Below are positions 43,501 to 54,158 of a DNA stretch of 64,000 nt, piece by piece. Under the pieces are notes generated by a model that did no database searches, was not told the origin of the DNA, and worked only from the letters and a program-made list of their open reading frames with translations. The position numbers were made by a program, and so were the translations under genes. Each line of letters opens with the position of its first letter. The stretch's first letter is position 1. This stretch comes from DASQZK01 sp963764345 (GTDB lineage Bacteria; Bacteroidota; Bacteroidia; Bacteroidales; GCA-2748055): assembly GCA_963764345.1 (NCBI GenBank), contig CAVXSF010000002.1, positions 62,001 through 126,000 of the forward strand, given 5' to 3'.

Positions 43501-43718
43501 GATACAACGTTCCCCAGAAAGTCCTTAATTCTGTCGGCATTTCAAGGGTCAGGATTTACGGCAGTGCTGAAAACCCCTTCCTGTTTACCAAATATACCGG
43601 CAGGGATCCTGAGAATGCTGTATTTGGATCAAGTTCAACACCTACAGGATCCGGTACCGACGCTGGAGGATATCCAAACCCGAAAGTCCTGACCGTTGGT
43701 ATCCAGGTTGATTTTTAA
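40536..43718 (+). CDS. susC: SusC/RagA family TonB-linked outer membrane transporter
   Basis: 1,060 residues, the outer-membrane barrel that imports oligosaccharides with a SusD lid and TonB energy. Signal peptide ends MQAFAQ. Carboxypeptidase-regulatory-like domain at about 28-105 (GTVTDASSGEALIGATIQIKG, RGTVTDMSGNYSI), then the SusC signature LQDVVVIGYGTVKK, plug domain with ALQGRASGVLVSNTSGRPGAG and NPIYVIDGV. The 22-strand barrel ends VLTVGIQVDF with the C-terminal Phe. Intact, without the frame breaks seen elsewhere. No STN domain, so not one that talks to an anti-sigma factor. First gene of the PUL. Confidence 0.97.
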   Translation: MKKLLPKLKALLLFVFVFLLSMQAFAQRQVTGTVTDASSGEALIGATIQIKGTTRGTVTDMSGNYSISVDGPTDVLIFSYVGYDSKEETVGDRSSINETLSEQATQLQDVVVIGYGTVKKNDLTGSVAVVSSEDLNRIPASSFSKALQGRASGVLVSNTSGRPGAGASINVRGVGSITQNSNPIYVIDGVITGNLNAINPSDIESLQVLKDASATAIYGSDGSNGVIIITTKRGQSGKTQVHYDDYFSMSVVPKKFDVMNADQYANFYNTLYARDSITMIPYTDGFRQAYYGPGWQTGTDWQNLITQTGKTQNHYLRVSGGGENSNFSISANYLDQTGILIKTGAKRYNVRANSDFTVSDHLKVGETFNAARQIVRNGDGSFNSANIASPLMRVYDPNNHDGYGFDGPQIPFWYDENHNGIQDSTELYPNTGGSDRDNPLAQATYRDNFSYNNSAMINIYAEYTPVKWLTYRISPSVEFTNSRSYNWYPAFSEGVRSNTRASLEEGYSESLGLMLENQLTFNKTFGDHSLTATAVYQVRKTDGRSIDGIGRGYSYPNLRILSMSDNAAFGDRTLTGFAGSPFRQLSYLGRMIYGYKDKILFTGSIRRDGVSRFGPTNRWGTFPSASVAYKLSEDFLQNVDFINMLKIRAGWGSTGNSAIGSFLYDDFLSGTDAFSPVFGNPQALAPGTYIFYSFANPLIKWEAAKMWNFGVDLNALNNKIQFTAEYYIKNQDDLLVRVPVSMVFGRSNDGSNPWANAGKNQNRGFEFNGTWKDYSGAFKYSVTATLTTMKNEVKYLPVASIFDPAGRNITIVGNTIGSLYGRVAERILQPSDFAQDANGNLITDVDGNYTYLGPTQQIGTSPGDIKFKDLNNDGVINDLDRTIIGKALPDFTYGFNFECSWKNFDFSFFLSGMQNFDVFNLQKVGLDCFVNQDIGNNKLVEFAENYYTLDHPSTTNIRADLYDSNQNSQLSTWWIEKGSFLRVKDIQVGYNVPQKVLNSVGISRVRIYGSAENPFLFTKYTGRDPENAVFGSSSTPTGSGTDAGGYPNPKVLTVGIQVDF

Positions 43719-43738
43719 TTTATAAATTCCATATAGCA

Positions 43739-45409
43739 ATGAAAAAAATACTCATAAAATATATTCCGATTTTTCTGGTTCTAACGATGCTGGGCACCTC
43801 CTGTTCAGATGAGTTTCTCTCAGTTAGCAACCCGAACGCGGTGGCTTTGAGTTCATTTTACTCAACTCCGCAGGATGCAATTGCTGCAGTGAATACAGCC
43901 TATAATGGCCTGCAGTTCGGAGGAATGTTCGGACTGAACTATTTCTTCCTGTTCAATTCATTCAGCGACAGGATCCTCTTTGAAACCACGAATTACGATG
44001 ATTTTGTATTCGGTTCATCACTAGGCCAGATTACTTCTATGTACCAGGCCCTTTATGTTGGGTTATATAGGTGCAGCCATATTATCATTGACCTTAATAG
44101 TAAGGATATACCAGGTATGGACGACGCCACCAGGGAAAACTACATTGGCCAGCTTAAAGGTTTGCGGGCGATGTATTATTTTTACCTGGTCACCATCTTC
44201 GACCGTCCTACTTTCTATGATGAGAATTCTATCCCGGAAGATCCGAAAACACTTTTTACCAATGGAGAGCAAATTCAGTTCTGGGATAAAATAGTACAGG
44301 ATTGCAACGATGCTGCGGCTGTTCTCCCTGCTTCCTGGGATGCCCCAAATCTTGGCCGTATCACAAGCGGTGCAGTTAAAGCCCTTCTTGGGAAGGCCAT
44401 GCTTTACAAGCATTATTATTATAGTGAAAGGTTCGGTACTGCCGGTTCTGCCGAAGATCAGGCCGACCTGCAAATGGCTCACGATGCCTTTAACGAGGTG
44501 ATGACCAGCGGCACATACCACCTCATCCAGCCTCAGGCTCCATACTCACGGGAAGACTATATCAACGCATTTCTCTGTAACTTCAGCTATATTGATCTGC
44601 CTGCCGGGAATAACATCTATCCGTCGGAAAACAATGCCGAATCAGTTTGGCAGGTTCAGTATTCCGATGACAGGATTGCCAATGGTTGGCTTCCTGGCTG
44701 GCAATGGACCGGTCAGTTGGATTTCCACTATTTTTCGGCACATCCCTCCAGCTTCAAAAACCAGGAGATCACACCGGATATGTGGTACAGCTGGGAAACC
44801 AACGGTACTCCTGCCGGTTTCGACAGGGACCCAAGGGCTTATGCAACCTGCTGGCTTGATGGTGAACCGTTGGATTTCAGGGCAGACCAGCCTTTTTCAA
44901 AGGTATTGTATTCCAGTGGTGCCAACAATAAGAAAATCGCAAGTGGACGCGGACTGAACCATTCAGGTCAGCCCTCTGTCGGCTTTGGTCTGAAGAAATA
45001 TTACTATCCGACCTATGCCGATCGGGATTCTCCCAACAATGCACCGTTTAACATCAATATCATACGCTATTCCGATGTGTTGCTGATGTATGCCGAAGTA
45101 CAGTTTCTTATCGGGGACGACGGTACAGGGTTGAATGCATTGAACAAGGTGAGAGAGAGAGCTGGCATGCCAGATATCTCCGCCCTGACCAGGCAGTCTA
45201 TCATGCACGAAAGGGATGTTGAGCTGGCTACAGAAGGCTTCAGGTTCTTTGACCTGGTAAGATGGAGCTTTGACCCCAATTGGAATATAGACTGGTACAC
45301 GATCTTTGGGAAATCAGTATTCACAGTAGGTAAAAATGAGTTTCTCCCAATACCTGTTGTCGAAATTAACCAAAATCAAGGTGTTCTTAAACAAAATCCA
45401 GGCTGGTAA
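43739..45409 (+). CDS. susD: SusD/RagB family glycan-binding lipoprotein
   Basis: 556 residues. Lipoprotein signal LVLTMLGTSC with lipidated Cys22, so exposed at the outer membrane where it caps SusC. N-terminal helical TPR-like part (SSFYSTPQDAIAAVNTAYNG) and C-terminal SusD domain with RYSDVLLMYAEVQFLIGDDG, LNKVRERAGMPD and LATEGFRFFDLVRW, the hallmark sequence of the family. Starts 20 bases after susC. Confidence 0.97.
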   Translation: MKKILIKYIPIFLVLTMLGTSCSDEFLSVSNPNAVALSSFYSTPQDAIAAVNTAYNGLQFGGMFGLNYFFLFNSFSDRILFETTNYDDFVFGSSLGQITSMYQALYVGLYRCSHIIIDLNSKDIPGMDDATRENYIGQLKGLRAMYYFYLVTIFDRPTFYDENSIPEDPKTLFTNGEQIQFWDKIVQDCNDAAAVLPASWDAPNLGRITSGAVKALLGKAMLYKHYYYSERFGTAGSAEDQADLQMAHDAFNEVMTSGTYHLIQPQAPYSREDYINAFLCNFSYIDLPAGNNIYPSENNAESVWQVQYSDDRIANGWLPGWQWTGQLDFHYFSAHPSSFKNQEITPDMWYSWETNGTPAGFDRDPRAYATCWLDGEPLDFRADQPFSKVLYSSGANNKKIASGRGLNHSGQPSVGFGLKKYYYPTYADRDSPNNAPFNINIIRYSDVLLMYAEVQFLIGDDGTGLNALNKVRERAGMPDISALTRQSIMHERDVELATEGFRFFDLVRWSFDPNWNIDWYTIFGKSVFTVGKNEFLPIPVVEINQNQGVLKQNPGW

Positions 45410-45441
45410 CCGACATTTAAATATGAAATTTAATATGCCTT

Positions 45442-46734
45442 ATGAAAAATAAAACTATCAATGCCCTTATCGCGATTTTACTGGGTTCTGTGGCACTTTT
45501 TTCATGTACCAAAGAACCGCCGATAAAACCCAACGCTAAATTTTCAACCAAGCTGGTCGATAATACAGCGTATGCAGGTGAAACCTTCTACATCTACTTT
45601 ACAAACACCAGTGGTGAATTTTTCACCCTGTTTACCGGTGTTACCGATAAGTCGACTTATGATCCTAATGATCCGACAAAAACCGGTACTGCTATCACCA
45701 GCGTGGTGGATTCTTTTCCTATTACTTCTTACAACTCGGCAGGAACTTATCCTCTGACCCTGGTTGCAGCAAGTTCAGGCAACTGGGCTGAAGATTATGA
45801 AAAGAGTGTTTATACACTGGATGTAACCGTAAAAGACAGAAGATCGGGCTTCACCTCCTTTAGCATCGATAAGATAAATGGTGAATTCGTCCCGGGGACT
45901 ACTACCATTCTTTTCTATGCCACCAAGGGCACTAACCTGACCGCCAAAAAGGCTAAATGGCTTACGGCTTCAGCCGGTGCAGAGGTTTATGTCAACAATG
46001 AACTCCAGGAATCGGGCCGTACTACCCAGGATTTTTCCCCGATCAATTCCACAGACAATGAAGGCAGAACGGTAATCTATTCGGTGGTTGCACCAGACGG
46101 AGCTTCAACGGATTACGATGTTAAGTATATCCTTTCCGATCCTTCAACAGATAATACGCTCTACGCACTGAGTTCAAGTACTGGGGCTACCTTTACTATA
46201 GGGGCAAGCACTGTTCAGATCTTCTATTATTCAACCAGCAATCTGTCTGCCTTTAACCTTTTAGCATCAGCCGGTAAAAATGCCGTGGTTAAGGTTGGTA
46301 ATACTGCGATCCAGGATAAGGCTGCATCGGTCGACCTCGTGAACAACAATATCATCAAGGTGATCGCCGAAGACAAATCGGAAAAGGATTATGCGGTTAC
46401 ACTCACCGTTATCGATGTCTTTACCAGCTTCCAATTCACCCAGATGGACGATGGATCCGGTACCCTGGTGGATCTGTATCCTGTTCCCGAAGCTGTCATT
46501 GATCCGGTTGCCAAGACCATAACCATCAGTGTCTTCGGTTACAGCCCGACGACCAACAATAAGCTCGTGGCTACGTTTACTGGCATAGATCATCAAACGG
46601 TAAAAATAGGCTCTACTGTACTTACCAGTGGGACTACTGAATTTACGTATGATGCATCTCCCTATGAAGTAAAATTATTTGACGGTGCAACGTTGCGCGA
46701 TACGTATACACTTACCATTAATGCAGGCAAATAA
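45442..46734 (+). CDS. SusE/F-position surface glycan-binding lipoprotein (DUF5018-like repeats)
   Basis: 430 residues with lipoprotein signal LGSVALFSC. After an N-terminal PKD-like domain come three repeated beta-sandwich units of about 85 residues, each ending in a Tyr-Asp-Val or Tyr-Ala-Val-x-Leu strand (STDYDVKYILS, EKDYAVTLTVID, LRDTYTLTINAGK). This build is typical of DUF5018 and other surface glycan-binding proteins encoded after susD. It should hold polysaccharide chains at the surface. Followed by a terminator, so the GH30 genes may need read-through or their own promoter. Confidence 0.82.
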   Translation: MKNKTINALIAILLGSVALFSCTKEPPIKPNAKFSTKLVDNTAYAGETFYIYFTNTSGEFFTLFTGVTDKSTYDPNDPTKTGTAITSVVDSFPITSYNSAGTYPLTLVAASSGNWAEDYEKSVYTLDVTVKDRRSGFTSFSIDKINGEFVPGTTTILFYATKGTNLTAKKAKWLTASAGAEVYVNNELQESGRTTQDFSPINSTDNEGRTVIYSVVAPDGASTDYDVKYILSDPSTDNTLYALSSSTGATFTIGASTVQIFYYSTSNLSAFNLLASAGKNAVVKVGNTAIQDKAASVDLVNNNIIKVIAEDKSEKDYAVTLTVIDVFTSFQFTQMDDGSGTLVDLYPVPEAVIDPVAKTITISVFGYSPTTNNKLVATFTGIDHQTVKIGSTVLTSGTTEFTYDASPYEVKLFDGATLRDTYTLTINAGK

Positions 46735-46767
46735 ACTGTAACTGATACTACTTTTTTTAAAAAGAAA

Positions 46768-46798
46768 CCTTCCCTGTGTTTCAGGGAAGGCTTTTTTT
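46768..46798 (+). terminator. Terminator after the SusE-position gene
   Basis: CCTTCCCTG, loop TGTTT, CAGGGAAGG followed by CTTTTTTT (46768-46798). Strong intrinsic terminator inside the PUL. Confidence 0.9.
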
Positions 46799-47052
46799 AT
46801 ACCTGAAGTATTCATTCCCAGCAACGCGAAACCTTCCAGCCCCCATTTTTTTAGCCTGTAACCTGCCTTTATCCATTTTCCCGGAAAAGCAAAATTACCT
46901 ATCATGTATTCCCTCAACACGATAAAATATTCTTTAAAAAAATTTATTATTCACATAATTTGTCATTTGGTTTTCAGAAATTGAATGATTATATTGTGAA
47001 GCCTTTACCAACTACCCTCGAAGAACAACTAATTAACTAATTCTTATATTGA
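46799..47052. other. Intergenic region before the first GH30 gene
   Basis: AT-rich. CATAATTTG near 46957 resembles a -7 element but with one base less than TAnnTTTG. No small gene seen. Confidence 0.35.
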
Positions 47053-49314
47053 ATGAGGAAAATCTACGTGTCCTGTCTGATCCTAATTTCATTAAGCTAC
47101 TCAGACGCTCTTTTCTCCCAGATTACGATTAATTTCGATCAGAAATACCAAACCATTGAAGGCTTTGGTGGTTTCGGTCCAAAGGAGGTCTGGTGGTCCA
47201 ATACAAGCAATTATTACGATCCTGAATATATGAACCTGATCATTAATGATCTGGGTGTGAATATTATACGTACACAATTATACTGGGATTTCGAGCCTTC
47301 CAATGATAACGGCGATCCGAATACTTTCAACTGGGCCGGCTTTAATATCAGTTCAACCTCTAATAACGGCCGTCAATTCCCTTTCATGACCGATCTGGAT
47401 ACCGTTCCAGAGATGAAACAGATCGCCTCGGTCTGGACCCCACCCATCTGGATGAAACTCGATGTGGATAATTCACTGGCCAATTTCTGTAACGGACAAT
47501 GCGGCGGATACCTTAATCCTGCACTTTATGACGAGTTTGCTGAATATTGTGTGGCTTACGTGAAGACCATCAAGAATGAGACCGGGGTTGACCTTTACGG
47601 CCTCAGCCTGCAAAATGAGCTGTTGTTTGCCAATGCGTTCGAATCTTGCGTGTACACTCCCGATCAGTACGCAGCCGTTCTCGGAGTGGTTGGTAAACGA
47701 TTTAAGGAGGAAGGCCTTAAAACTAAAATTTTCGGACCTGAACATATGGGATCCTACAGCGGAAACCTGCCCTTGTTTAATTCGGTATTCAACGATACGG
47801 ATGCCGGAAAATACCTCGATATTTATGCTGTTCACGGATACCAGGACGGGGTGAATCCCACTACCGGGTCAGCTACCGGCTGGAAACGGATGTATGATTT
47901 CGTCCACAGTCACGGAAAGGAACTCTGGATGACGGAAACTTCAGGATACGATACAAACTGGGACGGGGCTTTCAGCCTTGGATACAGCGTAATGCTGGCA
48001 TTGAAGTACGGAAAGATCAGCGCCTGGGTTCATTGGTATATGTCAGGAAACCTGATGAACAATAATGTGCCGAACAAGAAATTTTATGCCCTGAAGAATT
48101 TCTATAAGTATATCCGTCCGGATGCCGTCATGATCGATGCCGAATCGCCCGACCAGGATATCATTCCGGTTGCGTTCAGAAACGATAAGAAAGGGATGCT
48201 CACCCTGGTCATCATGAATATGTCCGATACCCAGAAATCCACCACCCTGGATTTTAACCTTCCCGAAAGCATGCACTTTTACCGAAGTTCCGCCTCGGAA
48301 AATTTTGCCGAAGTAACTCCGCTGAACGGCAATACCATCACCCTGCCGGCAAAATCCATCACCACTATGGTGGCCTATACTACCAATACAGCTCCTACCT
48401 TAAACTTGTCAACTTCCGACACTGTGATCCTGGCCGGCCAGGGGCAGATAGTGCTGGGACTTGGAAATATTACCAACGGAGGTGACAATGTCAGTACCGT
48501 GGAAAGTGTGGACTTCAGCTTCTCCGATCCCTCTCTGATCTCCTCTTCATCACTGGTGAGAATACCGGAACAGGATTCTGCGGTGATGACTTTTACCCCC
48601 GATCCGGCTGGCTATGGCCAAACGGTGCTTACCGTGAAGGTTAGTGAGAATACCACTGCAGAGAACGGTGCCTTCAATGCGTTTTCTACCAGGCAGGTCA
48701 ACGTGAAAATCATTCCGTATATCAATCAGCCGCCCCAGATAGATCAGGTGGGCCCGATGAGCTTTGAACCCTTTTCCGGTCTTCAGCATATTAAGCTTAC
48801 TGGTGTTTCAGACGGTAATACCAACGACGGCAGGGAAAGCCTGACGTTTACACTCACCTCACGCCAGGGCCTTCTGACCTCCCGGCAGGTTAAATATGTT
48901 CAGGGAAGCGACACCGCCCAGATGATTTTTTCCCCGAAGGCAGAGGGATTGGATACACTCGATCTGTTCATAAAGGATAGTTTTGGAACTGATCTCGGTG
49001 GTATAGACCAGACTCACATCGTTATCCCCGTAAACATTGAAAAATCGGAGGGCATTTCCCCCGCGGCGTTTTCCGGCGTGCATGTCTATCCCATTCCTGC
49101 AGGGAATGAGATTCGAATTTCTACAGGTGATGCCGACCTCACAAAATGCGAAATGTACGATATGACGGGTCGAATGGTTCTGAGGACGGGTCAGATTGGA
49201 AAGAGTTCAGAAAAAATGATCCAATTAACGAACCTTGAAAACGGATTGTATGTTCTCAAATTGTACAGGACAGAAACACAATTTATGTTTAAGAAAATTG
49301 TAATCAGGAAGTAA
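47053..49314 (+). CDS. GH30 glycoside hydrolase with T9SS tail
   Basis: 753 residues. Signal peptide ends near SDALFS. The (beta/alpha)8 barrel begins YQTIEGFGGFGPKEVWW and contains NDLGVNIIRTQLYWD, QIASVWTPPIWMK, the acid/base Glu189 in LSLQNELLF, and the nucleophile Glu295 in ELWMTETSG. A side beta-structure follows to about residue 450, then Ig-like spacer domains and a T9SS sorting domain (VHVYPIPAGNEIRIST, MYDMTGRMVLRTGQI, NGLYVLKLYRTET). GH30 includes beta-1,6-glucanases, xylanases and glucosylceramidases; the subfamily is not fixed here. Predicted to be secreted through T9SS and to work at the cell surface with the PUL proteins. Intact frame. Confidence 0.92.
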   Translation: MRKIYVSCLILISLSYSDALFSQITINFDQKYQTIEGFGGFGPKEVWWSNTSNYYDPEYMNLIINDLGVNIIRTQLYWDFEPSNDNGDPNTFNWAGFNISSTSNNGRQFPFMTDLDTVPEMKQIASVWTPPIWMKLDVDNSLANFCNGQCGGYLNPALYDEFAEYCVAYVKTIKNETGVDLYGLSLQNELLFANAFESCVYTPDQYAAVLGVVGKRFKEEGLKTKIFGPEHMGSYSGNLPLFNSVFNDTDAGKYLDIYAVHGYQDGVNPTTGSATGWKRMYDFVHSHGKELWMTETSGYDTNWDGAFSLGYSVMLALKYGKISAWVHWYMSGNLMNNNVPNKKFYALKNFYKYIRPDAVMIDAESPDQDIIPVAFRNDKKGMLTLVIMNMSDTQKSTTLDFNLPESMHFYRSSASENFAEVTPLNGNTITLPAKSITTMVAYTTNTAPTLNLSTSDTVILAGQGQIVLGLGNITNGGDNVSTVESVDFSFSDPSLISSSSLVRIPEQDSAVMTFTPDPAGYGQTVLTVKVSENTTAENGAFNAFSTRQVNVKIIPYINQPPQIDQVGPMSFEPFSGLQHIKLTGVSDGNTNDGRESLTFTLTSRQGLLTSRQVKYVQGSDTAQMIFSPKAEGLDTLDLFIKDSFGTDLGGIDQTHIVIPVNIEKSEGISPAAFSGVHVYPIPAGNEIRISTGDADLTKCEMYDMTGRMVLRTGQIGKSSEKMIQLTNLENGLYVLKLYRTETQFMFKKIVIRK

Positions 49315-49371
49315 GAGTTGCTAATTAAATATATATTGCGATCTATTTTTTAACCAATACCAATTACTAAT

Positions 49372-52300
49372 ATGAAAAAATTTATACTTCTGTTTTTAGT
49401 GCTGGGGACCGGGCTTCTGGGTGTACGCGCCCAGACAGGTTATCTGGACGATTTCAGTGGCGCACTGAGCAGTGCCTGGATTACTTCAAGCTACTATAGC
49501 CTCTCGCAGGCTGATGGGATTCTGACGATGAGTATCAATAAGAATGCTCCTGACCAGTATCAGGATTATAACTTTCCAAGCTTGCAGGATATTTCTGCCA
49601 ATCCGGTGGTAAATTTAAGGATGAAGGCCGATCAGCCCTGTGTAGTTTCTGTTGCCCTGGTTTCCGGGGGTAATTTCTTTTACAAGAGTATCAGGTTGAG
49701 ACCAAAAGACGGTTTCGTGGATTTCACTCTTGATTATTCAGGGGATCACGGCTTTGTAAACCTTGAGAAGATTAGCCGTTTACGGTTTAATGTAGCCAAG
49801 GAAGTGATCAACTTTTCCGGCAAGGTCTATATCGATCAGATCAGCATTGGTGATCAGGCGGTTAATATGGCCGGCATGGGTGTGATCGAGGATCAGAATT
49901 ACTACCAGGGAACAAAAGGTCACAAAGTGATCGTTGAAGACCTTCAAAATGCATCGGAGATCGAAGTTTCGGGTGCAGGCAGTATTATCGAGAATATGCG
50001 TGTTTCGGGTATTTACAACGGCAATGCCGTCATTACCTTCGATTGTGCAGAAAACCAGAGCGGGATCACAGGAACTTACCGTTACCGCCAAAGGCCTCGA
50101 AGGATTCCAGGACAATACCCAGACCTTCAATGTTACGGCTACTTCCAATATGCCTCCTGTATTTGATGCTTTGGGTAACATTATTACCAAAGTAGGAAAT
50201 AAAGTGGATGTTCCCCTTTCAGGGATAGCCGACGGAGATGCCAATGTTGAACAGAAACTGTCTTTTACCGTAACCTCTTCTGACCAGTCAGTGGTTGCGG
50301 ATGGTGATTTCAAAATAAATTACACAAGTGACCAGCCTTACGGCGATATTTCATTTACGCCTGCAGCTGCCGGTCAGGATGTGACGGTCACCGTAACCCT
50401 CAATGATCATGGTGCAGCGAATAATACCTTTTCAAGAACCTTTAACCTTTCGGCTTACGATCAGTTCAATAATCCACCAACAATTGATCCGGTCCAAAAG
50501 ATCACGGCTTTCAATAACAGTCCACTTTTTCCTATGATATTCCCCTTACAGGTATTTCCGGCGGTGAAGGTGAAACCCAGGATGTAGCTGTCACAGTTGT
50601 CAGTACGAACCAAAGCCTGGTTGCGGACGGTGACATAAGTGTTGACTATACCACAGGAGCTGCAACAGGTACGATCACTTTCCATGCTGTTGACGGTGGG
50701 ATCGGCACGGATACCTTCCTTGTAACCCTGACCGATAATGGCGGGCAGCCGGCAATAACGGTAATGCGTCAACAACACTTAAAGTTCCGGTGGATGTTGC
50801 CCCACAGTCTGTTACGGGTTTTATCTCCGATCTGAGTACAACCGCATGAATGGAGTGGCAATCGTAACATTTTTACGTTTACATCTGTTGATTCAGGAGT
50901 CTTATTATTGCCTGAGGGTTGACTGTAACGATAAGTTTTATGGGATGGTATCAATATCAACATATTTGATACCTATGGAGTTGAGCTTGATATGTCGGAA
51001 AATCCTTACATGTCAATGGAAGTTTATCCGCTTGATGACAGTACACTTCACTGGGTATGGTTCTATGACAGCAATAATCAAAGGAATGAACAGAACTAAT
51101 CATGCCAAATGGGAGTGGGCTAAGTTCACAACAATGGAACAAAATCTTCTTTGATTTCAGCGGTGAACTTGACTGGATCAATAATAGCTTAGACGGCTGC
51201 TCCTATCAACAACAAGCGTATCCGCCGTGTGCTGATGGATATGCATAATGCTGAGGCGAGCTGGCCAACGCCACCAAACTATACGGGTTCATACCTTATC
51301 AGGAACATTCGTCTTGGTGATCAGGCTGAACAACCGTCAGGTAGAACCAGTGGCTACTGTCGACAACCACATGAACGTTTCGTTCTATGAAGGTGCCGGT
51401 GCACAGCAGCTTACCCTGACGGGCATTACCGATGGTAACAATGGTTCTGTTACACCGACACTGACTGTTACCAGTTCAAATACTGATTTTGTTTCTGACG
51501 CTGCAGCATCTGCTGTACAAGCCGACAGTACCGCTACTTTAACCTTTACTCCGAACGGTACAGGTAAAACTACCATAACCGTTGTTGTTTCAGCTGCCGG
51601 TTCTCTCGATAAAGAGATGAGTTTTGTGGTTACATCACTGTCGACAGATGCCACCCAGGGCAATACCATTGCACTGGACATGGCCAACAGGCACCAGGTC
51701 ATCCGCGGTTTCGGTACGTATATGAATGAACCCAAGTTCTCCGGTTTCTACACCGACCTGATGGGTGGTTCAGCCATGCGTATTGGAATTATCTGAGAAC
51801 CAGATCGAACCGGTTAACGATAACGATGATCCATTCACCCTGAACAGGGCGGTCTGAATTATAATGCCTATGACTCGAATTATTTCAGGGATCTGAAAGA
51901 ACGCGGCGTGTGAAAACCTTCATCCTCACTTCGTGGAGTCCACCGGCCTGGATGAAAGGCAACCTCGATGAAAGCTTCTAGCGGCGGTGGTACTCCTGCA
52001 TATGACGTTACCGATAACAAACTCCTCAAAACCTACTATGATGAGTTTGCTGAATATCTCGTAGCTGCCGTTACCATGTTCAAAGAAGAAGCAGGTATCG
52101 ATATTTATGCCATCGGCCTGCAGAACGAACCGGCTTTCTGCGAACCTTATCCTTCAGCAATTCTCGATCCGGTTCATTTTGCAGAACAAATTGTCGATGT
52201 GGCAAAACGTTTCGAAAAAGAAGGCATTAAAACCAAACTCTATATGCCGGAACAGGTATTCCCGCAGAATCATTACTCCATGAAAGATTACATGGATGCT

Positions 52301-54145
52301 ATCCAGGCCAATCCTGAAGCCGACAAGTATTGTGATATTATCGCTGTTCACGGTTATGCCGCCGACGGTATAGGTCAGGGTCAGCCCGACTTCAGTGCAT
52401 GGAACGATATGTACAATTATGCACAGCAGGGTCAGTATCCGAAAGAACTCTGGATGACTGAAACCTACACTGAATACAGACTTCATTCGATGATGCAATG
52501 TAGATGGCAGCTGCTATTCATGGCGGACTGGTTTACGGGAATAACAACCTCTGGACACAGTGGAGTTTCGACGGACAGGAAGTTAAACAGGGCAGACCCA
52601 CGAAGATGCTTTATGCTACGGCTAACTTTGCCCGCTTTGTTAAACCCGGTGCTTACAGGATCGAGGCTACAACAACGAAACCCAGTCTGTCTGACAAGTG
52701 CATTCGTCGATGAAGCTGAATGGCAGATTGACCATCGTAGCCATCAACCTGGGTCCGATGCCATCAGTGCCGATTTCACTGGCGCAAACCTCCCGACTCA
52801 GTTTGAAAGTTACCGGACATCACTTTACGAGGAACTCAAAGATCTCGGTACAGTTGGTGACCAGGTGATCCTTCCGGGAAGAACTGTGACCACACTGGTG
52901 GCTGAAGGCAACAAAACACCGACCATCGACCAGCCCAATGATATGTTGCTGAGATGAATCCGGGACAACAGAGTGTTGACCTCACCAATGTATCAGATGG
53001 TGATAATGGAACACAAATCCTGACAGTGACTGCCGAAAGTGACAATACTTCACTGATCGACAATGTTACTGTCGGCGACTGTAACCGATGGCAAAGCTAC
53101 CTTAACTTCACTCCGAAAACCGATCAGACAGGTGCGGCCAAAATCACACTTACGCTTACCGATGACGGCACCGGCTTCGGTTTCAACCAGGAGAAGGTAG
53201 CTTTCACGGTCGATGTGTACGACGGTTATAATAATGCTCCAACCATCAACCGTCCGGCTGATTATTATTCCCTTGAAGATGCCGGTGAGACAGGAAGTGA
53301 CCATTTACGGGCTATCCGACGGTGACCAGGGCAATCAGACCCTGACGCTCACAGCTGATTCCGATAATCCTGATCTCATTACCGGATTTACTTCGGTAGT
53401 AAATGGTGACGGAACGGCTACCCTTAGATTCAACACTGCAAAGGATGTTTATGGTGAAGCTACCGTCGGGTAACCGTTGAAGACAATGGAGGTACGGCTA
53501 CCAATAATGGTAACATGTCTAACTACCAGGATTTCCTTGTACAGGTTGCCCCGGTGAACGACGCACCGACCATTGATCCTGTGACCAATCCCGAACCCAT
53601 ACCAGTGAACTCAGCACAACAATTGTAGAACCTGGCTGGCATCAGCTATGGCGACACCTACGGTCCGGCCCAGAACCTGACCATCGGTGCCATGGATAAC
53701 AATCCCGCCCTGATCAGTGAAGTACTGGCTACTATTACCGGTTCAAACTGGCGAAGTGTCCTATAAACTGGTATCCGGTGCCGAGGGAACAGCTAATATC
53801 ACCGTAACTATAAGGGATGACGGAGGCGTTGTTAATAATGGTATTGATTCGGTACAGACGATATTCGAAGTCACCGTTTCCGGTAACATCGGTATCAGGC
53901 AGAACAAAGTCTCTACACTGATCTATCCGAACCCTGCTACTGATTTCGTTCAGATCGAACTTAAGAAGTCAGGCTACGATCAGTTGATCATTGCCGATAT
54001 GAGCGGTAAGATGTTAAGGACCGAAAAGATCAAGCCTTATGAGACTTCAAAACGCATCGACCTTACAGGTATCAGCTCAGGAACATACCTGCTGATCCTG
54101 AAAGGACCCGGAGACAAAGAAGTCTTTAACCTTGTCATTCAATAA
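49372..54145 (+). CDS. Giant multi-domain GH30 protein with T9SS tail (about a dozen or more frame changes)
   Basis: Read as one gene of about 1,590 residues. Order: signal peptide (GLLGVRAQ), N-terminal CBM-like jelly roll (YLDDFSGALSSAWITSSYYS), several Ig/cadherin-like repeats with the motif LTGITDGNNGSVTPTLTVT, another CBM-like domain, then a GH30 barrel: RHQVIRGFGTYMNEP, FILTSWSPPAWMKGN, acid/base Glu in IYAIGLQNEPAF (52127-52129), nucleophile Glu in ELWMTETY (52460-52462). More Ig-like repeats and a T9SS domain (LIYPNPATDFVQIELK, GTYLLILKGPG) finish it. Frame changes occur for example near 50072, 50540, 50745, 50850, 50925, 51110, 51330, 51785, 52495, 52690, 52940, 53290, 53470 and 53740. 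The protein sequence stays family-like between breaks, so most are probably assembly errors, but real decay is not excluded. Confidence 0.8.
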
Positions 54146-54158
54146 AGCTTTTGAATAC

